Shown piece by piece: positions 9,841 to 18,050 of a stretch of DNA of 18,050 nt; within the stretch, counting starts at the first letter, position 1, and each line of letters opens with the position of its first letter. The position numbers and the translations under genes are program-made. The notes under the pieces are model-generated. The model saw nothing but the letters and a program-made list of their open reading frames with translations. It searched no databases and was not told the DNA's origin. The stretch spans positions 1 through 18,050 of the forward strand of contig JADNYJ010000622.1 of NCBI GenBank assembly GCA_015501075.1. The letters run 5' to 3'. Source of the stretch: Gymnopilus junonius. Taxonomy: Eukaryota; Basidiomycota; Agaricomycetes; Agaricales; Galerinaceae.

Positions 9841-12800
9841 TTACAACATAGGCATATCGCCAAGGACTTCAGTACGACGATCTCCTTCATAATCCAGAGA
9901 AAAGGCGGTGAATGTTGAGGTACATTTTGCCCTGTACTTGCTGTCCGATACACGGCATATCATCCAGTTTGCTACAAGGTCATATTTACCTTTCTTTGCA
10001 AGTTCTCGAATTTCTTCCACGTTCTCTGGAGGATATGGGTACCCGTCGAAAGCGTGTTGGTCGTTGTGGCATAGACGTAGCCAAGGACTAACAAATGACC
10101 TTCATCGACGCATCTGCTGCCTCGGAAAACTTTATGTCTAAAGTCGGCCTAGCAAAGATGATAAGAAATACATAATCTTGATATGAGCGGGGGGCGACTA
10201 ACCTTGGGGCAGACACATGACCAACACCAACCGGTCGGCATGTTGTTTGCATATACCGCCGGAGTTAGTATATGCACCATCATGCATGGCGACGCCTACT
10301 CTGTCAGGACAGCTGTCGTTTTGTGAGTCGTCCAAAGTGGTTTTGCTGTTAAGGAGACAAAGGATGCAATGGCCCTCGAGAGCTTTAAACGCCTCGTGGA
10401 TGGGCTCAACAATCTCTGTATCCCAAGGGTCAACCGTGATCATGGCAGTGGCTTTGTCGATCCTTGCAAGTATACCAGCTGGTGGGTGGAGGGACCAGGC
10501 GGAGCAACTGGCACAGAGGGATGGAAGATCGGAGGACGATCAGATGACGAGGATATCGGAGGACGATGAGAAGTGACAGGCGGATTGGGCGTGCGTGTAT
10601 GATCAGAGGCCAGGCTAGGACGATGGGATGGATGTGTTTTTGTAAAAGAAGCTCCAGAGGAGGAGCGAGAAACCATATGCATAAACTGTGTAGTAGTGCC
10701 GTTGGGCAATTTGCGAGAAACGACTCGGGTTTCGAGATCGTCAGGAAGGGACGGGCTTGATGTGTCAACACGAGATCGCTTGCCCCGACTGAACTCTGTA
10801 TCATCATCGTTCTTGCGTTTTTCTAGACCAGACGGACGGGCAGCGCTGATAACAGGCGATGGCATCAGCTACCAGAAAATCAAATGGCTATGGTCGAGAC
10901 TTACATGGCAGGAGTAGATTCAGGATACGAAGAAGAAATAAATGAAGAACCTGTAAAAGAACTATAGAAAGTAATATATAAATGTGTTAGCGGGGATGCG
11001 GTGACGACTTACAGATCACCAGCCATCGCGGTCGGGGTAGATGGAAAAGTACTATATGAAATAAAAGTCAGAAGATGCATGATGTTTTATAAATTCAACT
11101 TGCGCATTAATCGTAGGCGATGAAGATGTATAATAATCTTCAATATAAGCAGGCTGCACCTTGGAGGTCGGTGCCTTCATCTTCGCCGCACATGGAACAC
11201 AAGGAATGCATCCTGGAAGAAGAGTACATGACGTCGCAATGCCGTCAAGATACAGACTGGGGATCAGCCTATGGCACTGGCCTTGCTCCAATGTCCAGTT
11301 GTAGAGCTCAGTCGTCCCAAAATTCTTAGCAGGATCGACAAAGGGTACAGACTTTCTGTCCTGAGGAACATAGGTGGTGACCGTACACGGTAAACCATCT
11401 CTCCCTCCGCGAGACTCTTGCTGATGTTGGTCGAGCATGTTATACGCAACGTCAACATGGATAACGTTGCGAATCCCTTTGATATCCAATCCACAACCCA
11501 AAAATGCTAGTCGACACCATGACCTTGTTGCGACCGCTGATCCATGCTTCCATAATTTTGGCCCTGATGTCTGGGTCGACATCCGCCGTATACGCATCAA
11601 GATGGAGGGTTGTTGCGATTTGGCAAGCAATTGATTGAGTGCGGCAAAAAATTATGCATCGCTGAGTAGATGAATACCCAGCAACCAGACGTGATGCGTG
11701 CTGGGCAATAGCATCAAACATTTCACTGCGACCAACTCTTTTAATTTCGTAGCAAAGCTCGCGGCGGACGGACGGCGTGCGGATGATACGCCAATGAGTC
11801 TTTGTGAGCTCGGTAAATCGAGGCAAGAGCTGAGGAGGGAGGGTGCCTGTGAGGCCGACGATGATGGTATTAACGAGATTGAGAACCCAGAATTTCTTGA
11901 AAGGTTCTCGATAGTCTTGATCGGTAATAACTTTGTGAATCTCATCAAAGACGATAATCGCCAGGCGACCTCCATGTTCCATATCACGAAACCATCTATA
12001 ATCAAGTTGAAAAAAGGGCTGCTTCTATTGAAATGAAATAAAACTTACGGTTTGAACTCGTCATTAGCAACGTCTTCGATAGATACATATATAATGGCGG
12101 CCTCCGAATTGTACTTGCCATCTCGACGCCAGCGACTAATGCTGATGCCAAAGGAGCGAGCTCGTCGATCCAAGTCCGCATGAAGACCTGATAGCGGAAG
12201 CACGACGAGGGTAGTTTTGCCTCTGCTGTACATCTTGGCATAGAGCATGACGGCGGTGGTCTTGCCAGTGCCAGTGCCAAGGATGCCCAACACGCTCTGC
12301 TCTCCACGGATCATGAGCTCCAGGAGAATAGCTTGCTCTGGGCAACTGAAAGAAGCGTCACTCCGACACAAGAATCGGCGGAGATCAGAGAGGCGAGAAG
12401 GAGGTACTTGAATGTCAGAAACAGCGTCGGGGCGCGACGATTGAGACGTTGACGGCAAAGCATTGGCCACGACCTGAGCCATTGAATTCAGGACAGTCTC
12501 CCGAACCTTGTCTTCAAGAGCAGTTCCGATGTTGATGGTAACCTGACGAGATATCTTGTTGACAAGAGCTGGAATAAGCTCCGCCAAAGACGCTGGATGG
12601 CGATATGTGTAAGTCAATGATACAATAATCAGAGACGGAAAAAAAAAAAAAACTTACGCTGAAGGTCGGCGGTCGCAAGCTCTAAGGGATCGTCAGTAAT
12701 ACCAGCGATCTTGAGCGGGCGGTCTTGGCCTATATTGACGTGCTTCTGCCAATCCATAGAGACCTGTATACACCCTTTTTGAACACGAGAATTGGCACGA

Positions 12801-15800
12801 GTTTCTTCGCCAGTGTGGCGCCCATAAACTGCATCAGCCATGGCAGAAGAGTGCATCATGGCGGAATCGACAAAGTACTGCTTGTGAAGCTCAAAAGCTT
12901 GCGGTTCGGTGAGATATTTGCAGAAATATGTGACAAGACTTCGCCATATCTTGGGCGTGAGGCCTATGCCAATGTACTTCTTGGTGACCTTGCCCATGAG
13001 CTCGCGATATTTGTCGGCAGTCATTGGCTTTCGAATCATCGGCCAGAGCTGGTAGCGATATCGCTGGACAGCTTCATCATCAAGCAGTCGGCCAACGATA
13101 AAGTCCTCAAAAGGGCGGATGACGACGAGGAGGAAGATGAGCACATGAGCCCATTCCCTCGTAGGCGGATGGGGAATATTGAGGTCCTTCATCTTGGTAT
13201 GGCTCGTCTTGTCTTGAGTCGAAACTCTACACAGGTTGTGAAAGAGTATCCGGAGATTGCGAAGAGAGCCCGTCACGTTACGGTATTGGGCTCTAGCAAA
13301 CTCTGTCGCCCTCTCAGTAGGTCCAGCGGAGGTCGACGCTTGAGGCAATGCGATATTACGGGCGTGCTCCGCGTGCTCTAACCAGCCCATACACGCATCG
13401 GAAATGAGGGCGATCTTGCCATCATGAACAAACCCATACTTTTCCGCTCGAGCAGGTCGAGAAAAGAGCCAATTGCCATAGGCTGTGCGGTATTTTTGAA
13501 ATGGGTTGCGGAGATCGTCGATGAACGAATAACCTGGGGACATATTGGAGAGATTATCCACAAGTTTCTCCATTTCATACTGAGGGACGAGTTCAGGCGG
13601 AATTTCCTCCCCAAAAAACAAATTCTCCTGGACATAATTCCAAAAGCCCACAAGCTCGCCATCATGCATTCTCTTGACGGCATCCAAGCTGATGAGATCG
13701 CCCTTGTACGACACTTGACGCCCAAATGCGTCAGTAAAAGTAAAAGAGGGGGGCTGACTTCCTCAGAACGGACGGTGGCGAGAAGGCGACAGGTGTTGTA
13801 TAAATACGCCATAGGCGTCTCTTGTCGGTCTTGAAGATAACTCTGTACACGTTTGAATGCTCTGATGATAAATCAAAATCAGTTTGAAATAAGAAATCGA
13901 AATCAAATAACATACTCGAATGTCGAGATATTCTCTTGATCAGAAATTTGCAAAGTTTTGATGAACATCGCAGACCGATCGGCGTACATTAGAGGCGATG
14001 GTCTGGGTAATCCTCGACGCAGGCATGATGGATCCATCAGGCATGAAAGATGAATATACCAGGAAAGAATTGACGGTTGAAAACCATCTGTGCAACGGCT
14101 TCGTCTCGGGGTATTGATAGCGGTAATGAGCAAACAGGGTGTAACAGACAAGCTCAAAGGCTTGGTCGATAGCAGCGATATCTTCACCTTGAAGAGCCGT
14201 GAAGAGAGCATCAAACTTTTCACGTTGAGGTGCGCCAAGAGGGGGGTAGGTAACTGGGTTGTTCCAGTCGGGGCGAAGGCTGCGGAGGACGTTAAACACG
14301 AGGCGGTGAAGAGTCCTGGCATATTTTTCCACACTGCCAGGTTGCAGGTGGTTGAATTGAAAATGCGACTCTTTCCTGTAGAAAAACAGTCAGCTTTGAA
14401 TATAATTTACAAGACGGAGAAGACTTACATTGGACATATATCACCAATTTGCGTCAACAGTCCAAACGAGTAATGTTGGTTGATAAGGCCTTGAATTTTG
14501 CCTAGGTAGCGCGTCGCTGCTTTCAACGAGGCAAAACCCCAAGTCTCCTCCTTCAATGCAGCTCTGCTGGACTCGATAATATCGGATGCTAATTTGTCGC
14601 GGGTATAGCTGTTCCATCCTTCTCGGAACATGAACTGATTCAAGTTCAATTCATCTTCTACATCCTGTAAGGGTAATGCAGAAAAGTCGACAGCAGGAGG
14701 ATGAGTGACCGTAAATACAGCCGCATAGTCGGGCTGCGCCTCGGTCCGACGCTGGAGGCGGGTGATATCCACCGGGAAATAACGGTGATGCGAAGTAAAT
14801 GTAAGACTTTGAGCATAGGACATGTAGTATCTCCTCTCCTTTCGAGGATTGTGGCACCGCCCCGCATTCGACTGATGGCCTCTGAGGATACTCAAATTGG
14901 CATAACCGCGGTTACACGTTTTGCAAAACACATAAGGATCCCTGTACACATTGACGCCAAAAACGGGCGGAATAGGCGAGCTGAAGTATCGTACGAGCCT
15001 TAGAGGGACAACGCCAAAGGTTGTGATCAAAAGCTCGGAGAGGTTGGCGGGGATCGCAATGGGTTTGGGTAGATGCTCTTTGACATGAGCGACGATGGTT
15101 TCAATGTCAGGGGCTCTGTGGCAATGAAGGCAAATGACGATCTTGAACGTCTTGTTGACGACAAGGCCTAACGCCTGCAGGTTGACGGCTTTGTGAGCGG
15201 TGATGGTCGAGGCATCAGGGAGGCATATGTAGTCGGATGGATTAAACGGCGGGGGCTGGCATCTCTCAAACTCGGTAGCCTCGATATCCGTAATCATATC
15301 CTCGTCTATAACTTCTCCATGATAGTCAGCTGGAACGCGAATCTCGTTATCCATATACTCTGCCTTGATATGCTCCGGTTGGTCCACGTCGTCGCCATCC
15401 GAAGACGGTAATGCATCCGAATCAGGAGCAGGAATCCTAGACGAAAAAACTATCGTTCTAGGCGGAGGAACCAACTGAGGTGCCACAGCACGTCTCGAAG
15501 TAGGTTTGGGTACAACCGCTGTCTGAGGAGCAGCAGGAGTACCTAAAGGTGAGGGACGAGAGGGTGGAGTATGTTTGGGAGCACCAGCTGGTCGTGAAGA
15601 GGGTTGTGGGCGTAAAGAAGACCCAGCAGAGGCGTTGGAATTGAACGACGGCGTCATAACCTGCGGGCGCGGTGTCGGAGGCAACAAAAATGGCCTAGGG
15701 GTCCCACTAGGGGTCTGGGTAGACGACCGCCTCGAAAGATTCTGTCTCCGACGTGCGGCTTCCGCTGGTGAACTCGACGGGGCTACAGATGTATCTCGCG

Positions 15801-16799
15801 TTATTGAGGACGACCCTGCCGTTACTGAACCCACGGACGTGGATGGACCTCGCAACGGCACCTGTGGCACTGGCGCTGGTGCTGGTGTTGGTGTTGTGCG
15901 TGGCTGCCTTGCTGCTGGTGCTGGTGCTGATGCTGGTGTTGATGCTGGTGCTGGTGCTGTGCGTGGCGGCCTTGCTGCTGGTGCTGGCGCCGGTGCTAAT
16001 ACTGGTGCTGGTGCTGTGCGTGGCGGCCTTGCTGATGGTGCTGGTGCTGGTGCTGATGCCGGTGTTGATGCTGGTGCTGGTGCTGGTGCTGTGCGTGGCG
16101 GCCTTGCTGCTGTTGCTGGCGCTGACGCTGGTGTTGATGCTAGTGCTGGTGCTGTTGCTGGCGCAGCTAAACGTTGGGCTTGAGCCTGTTTAGTCGCCTC
16201 CTTGCACCGATCTTTATGTACATGCCTCTGTAAAGAACATTAGTATTGTTCTTATCGCATAGAAAATAGGACTTACAATTGCAGATCCAATATCTTTATA
16301 AGAGGCCGAACACCGAGGACAGCTAACTTGCATATCAACGCGACGAAGAGTCAGCTTTACGCCATCTTCGTACGTGACTACAGCAGACTCCTGCTCTTCA
16401 CGTTTTCGTGTTTTGGGATGCTTTCCACGAGTGCCATTGGCGGTCGATATAGAACCCCCCGATGCGGCCGATAACCCTCCAGATGATAGCCCCCGAGACT
16501 CGTGGCGCCAACGAAGAGGATGCATGCGAGGAATCAGAAATGTCGGTAGTCGTCCCATGCGTGCCAGATACACCTTGTCGAGAACGAGCCAGGGACCGGG
16601 CATCAGTGAAATCCGAGATAGATTCCGAATCCGTTCCTTCAACAACAGCACGCCGATCAGAGGTTTTACTCGGACCAGAAAGGCCGTCATCTGACGGCGG
16701 AGTGGGAGGAATCCGAGAAGATGAAGCAGTTTGGGCTAAAATATCGAAATGTTAGAGGAAGAAAAGAAAGCCACAGAGAAAATACGTACAAGGATGCAT
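9841..16799 (-). CDS. OrsD-like zinc-finger / recombinase-like / RecQ-like helicase fusion (telomere-linked helicase type), five frameshifts, probable pseudogene or indel-bearing sequence
   Basis: Twelve exons: 16799-16790, 16735-16277, 16227-14429, 14375-13916, 13861-12658, 12592-12049, 11995-11104, 11051-11013, 10961-10905, 10845-10476, 10413-10203 and 10137-9841; phases agree and give about 2112 residues once five one-base slips are allowed. In order: disordered Ser-rich N-terminus; zinc finger CPRC-x12-H-x5-C across intron 2; Ala/Pro repeat (about 174-277); OrsD-like region (about 500-625) with C-x2-C-x11-H-x3-H and C-x2-C-x12-H-x6-C; a recombinase-like segment (about 1158-1255); RecQ-like helicase (about 1400-1700) with GTGTGKTT, DEIH, GLTGTLPP, GCGLD and QESRGGRDG; Ser/Pro linker; Cys-bearing tail. 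Slips lie at 16490-16494, 13981-13982, 13748-13753, 11495-11496 and 10090-10091. Similar helicases in S. pombe (tlh) and Ustilago (UTASa) are subtelomeric. ATP-dependent 3'-5' unwinding is expected only if intact. Confidence 0.75.
11052..11103 (-). other. GC-AG intron in the helicase gene
   Basis: The donor at 11103-11098 is GCAAGT, the usual form of GC donors, and the acceptor CATATAG ends at 11052. It joins exon 7 to a 39-nt exon in matching phase. Splicing at the alternative GT (11099) would run into a stop within 12 codons. Confidence 0.55.
12639..12652. repeat. A14 homopolymer in a helicase-gene intron
   Basis: Fourteen A residues on the plus strand form a poly-T tract that completes and follows the GTAAGT donor of the intron 12657-12593, just before the helicase exons. 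It belongs to the set of sense-strand poly-T tracts described in the findings. Confidence 0.85.
15868..16175. repeat. In-frame Ala/Pro-encoding tandem repeat
   Basis: The plus strand is an imperfect GCTGGTGCTGGT-type repeat broken by four spaced copies of GCGTGG(C/T)(G/T)GCCTTGCTG. On the coding (minus) strand it encodes Ala/Pro/Ser/Thr with a motif ARPPRTAPAP recurring four times at roughly 20-27-residue spacing. It is a disordered linker between the N-terminal zinc finger and the OrsD-like region. Length is probably variable between strains. Long plus-strand frames here, read as Gly/Ala- or Leu/Val-rich, are shadows. Confidence 0.85.
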
Positions 16800-17071
16800 A
16801 GAGAACGACGAGATCTAATCTAACAGGGCAATAAAAAGCCTATAGATAATATTGAGATCAAGGCGACAGCGACAGACGAGAGAACATACTTGATATCGTG
16901 AAGCGAATGGCCTTAGTAAAATTAGGCCTGGTTCTAACTTGAAATCGGGGCAAAGACTTGATTATATGGCAAATCCTTAATGAAAGAGGGTCTAATAATC
17001 GCGTCAGCTCAAAGAATCTAACATTGAGAAGAATTACACACCTTGATAGGCGTAACCGTATGTATAAAGGT

Positions 17072-17682
17072 TCAGAAAGTGCGTATATGCACCTTTCTGT
17101 AGATTATAGTAAATAAAACAATTCAAATTAAAGACGAATGGATAGAACTCACATAATAAAATTGCAGTAGAAAAGAATTCGGGCAGCTGAAGAGTCGACT
17201 AGGAGATAAGAAGCGATCAGAAGAGAACCGAGGGTCGGTATCATATGCAAATTTGAATGGAAGAGGGTGCCCTGCGTATGTTGAAGAATGGCGCCTTCTG
17301 AAAGCGCACAAGCAAGTCGAAAACACGAAAATCTACTTTAATAAAGAACATAAACATCAGAATGGACATTTCAGTCAGAAAAGAGGTTACATACCAAGTT
17401 TGAAAGAAATCTATAACAAATGCGCGCGAGGTAAAAATAAGAGAATCTAACAAAATCAAAGCGTGAATATCGTTATCATGAAGATAATTAGAGGTTTTAC
17501 TTACCGTTAGCATAAACGCCAATGAATACGACGGCGTATACCAAAGTTTTGAGGCGGGCTTGAAGGTGAACGAGTGGAGGAAAGAGAAGATGAACCCCAA
17601 TAATGAATGCGGGGTAATAAAGAAAGCCTACATATTCTAGATAAGCGATTGTGAGTTCTGTGAAGAGAAAAAAGGACTTACC
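17072..17682 (-). CDS. Possible small multi-pass membrane protein, start not resolved
   Basis: Candidate exons 17682 (start uncertain), 17636-17505, 17446-17395, 17335-17153 and 17096-17072 have GTAAGT, GTAAGT, GTATGT and GTGAGT donors and keep one frame, ending at TGA 17072. The second exon is clearly hydrophobic (YYPAFIIGVHLLFPPLVHLQ, LVYAVVFIGVYAN), and the fourth has another hydrophobic stretch (PTLGSLLIASYLLV). This suggests two or three membrane segments. No ATG in frame was found: the first exon is open only back to a GTG after a TGA stop. A different frame of the fourth exon can be continued leftward through two further introns to a TAG near 16809, so the model is ambiguous. No family recognised. 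Confidence 0.27.
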
Positions 17683-17712
17683 ATGTCCTAAAGACGAAGC
17701 GTCGATCGACAC

Positions 17713-18050
17713 CCGTCAAATTTGCAGAAGAAGCCTCTGCTATTTCTAATTTCGGGAATGGGTACAGAGTGTATTCTTTGGTTTCATTACGGCGGCATAA
17801 TCGCCTCAAACGCGTTCATTCGTACGTATATACTCTCTACATATGGTATACGTTATGATAAAGGGGCCATGAGAGGGGAGGAGCAAAGCCACAGAGCAAC
17901 TAATGCCGACTGGGCTGTGGTAAGAAGTAAAGGAGGGTCGATCACAAAATTGATGAACAAGCGGTCACAGTGGCTGTGCTTATCAGTACCCACGGTGACG
18001 GATTTAGAAATATGTCATTTAGATTAGATATCTACGCTATCTACACATAT
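17713..18050. other. Right end with no recognisable feature
   Basis: I see no supported gene, RNA or repeat here. The only long frame (plus strand from 17722) has no splice or family support. A short minus-strand frame from an ATG near 17820 could be an upstream exon of the neighbouring membrane-protein candidate, but its phase does not fit. There are no TTAGGG-type telomere repeats. Confidence 0.4.

Noticed and set aside
9416..9953. Several overlapping open frames on both strands through the minisatellite
   Set aside because: They only repeat the 29-bp unit in different frames and have no splice or family support.
13930..13990. A possible 51-bp GT-AG intron that would remove the frame slip near 13981
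   Set aside because: Its phase does not fit the next exon, whereas a one-base slip does.
15575..16193. Plus-strand frames rich in Gly/Ala and in Leu/Val, the second resembling membrane segments
   Set aside because: They are antisense shadows of the Ala/Pro-coding repeat; the minus frame is continuous with the zinc finger and OrsD-like region.
16250..16690. A continuous minus-strand frame from an ATG at 16690 that avoids the first helicase-gene slip
   Set aside because: Its first part is hydrophobic and atypical, while the alternative frame gives Ser/Asp/Pro-rich sequence and fits the upstream exon; kept only as a less likely option.
1..18050. Telomeric repeats, tRNA genes, terminal inverted repeats and CRISPR-like arrays
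   Set aside because: None was found by eye. The only spaced repeat is the minisatellite, whose units are directly adjacent without spacers.

Overview
The window looks like nuclear DNA of a basidiomycete fungus, most likely Agaricomycotina. Genes are dense and split by many 40-65 bp introns with GTNNGT donors. The protein types, a telomere-linked-type RecQ helicase carrying an OrsD-like zinc-finger region and lineage-specific JmjC-like proteins, are those of fungal accessory or subtelomeric DNA. No telomeric repeat, rRNA, tRNA, CRISPR array or bacterial feature was seen. All gene models were built by hand from reading frame, splice sites and intron phase.

Layout, left to right. A JmjC-type protein with a basic, coiled-coil N-terminus runs off the left edge (1-2058, minus). 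Next are a small Cys-rich coiled-coil protein (2168-2682, minus) and a roughly 1025-residue protein of unknown function (2861-6049, minus). A divergent promoter interval (6050-6306) leads to a small coiled-coil gene (6307-6776, plus). It converges on a second JmjC-like gene (6862-9393, minus; 12 exons, 652 aa, fully open). Upstream of that gene lies a 29-bp minisatellite (9489-9805). A 12-exon gene (9841-16799, minus; about 2112 residues) then encodes zinc fingers, an Ala/Pro repeat, an OrsD-like region, a segment resembling a tyrosine recombinase, and a RecQ-like helicase. The right end holds only a weak candidate membrane-protein gene and about 370 bp with no recognisable feature.

Integrity is uneven. 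The 652-aa JmjC-like gene and the Cys-rich gene are open throughout. The helicase gene needs five single-base frame corrections, and three other genes need one each, mostly at short homopolymers. They may be decaying genes or uncorrected sequencing indels. The second JmjC-like protein has lost the visible Fe(II) ligands that the first keeps.

Five of the six well-supported genes lie on the minus strand. A helicase/recombinase-like protein, two JmjC-like proteins and two proteins of unknown function could be one accessory or mobile unit. That grouping is inference, because no boundaries, terminal repeats or target-site duplications were found.
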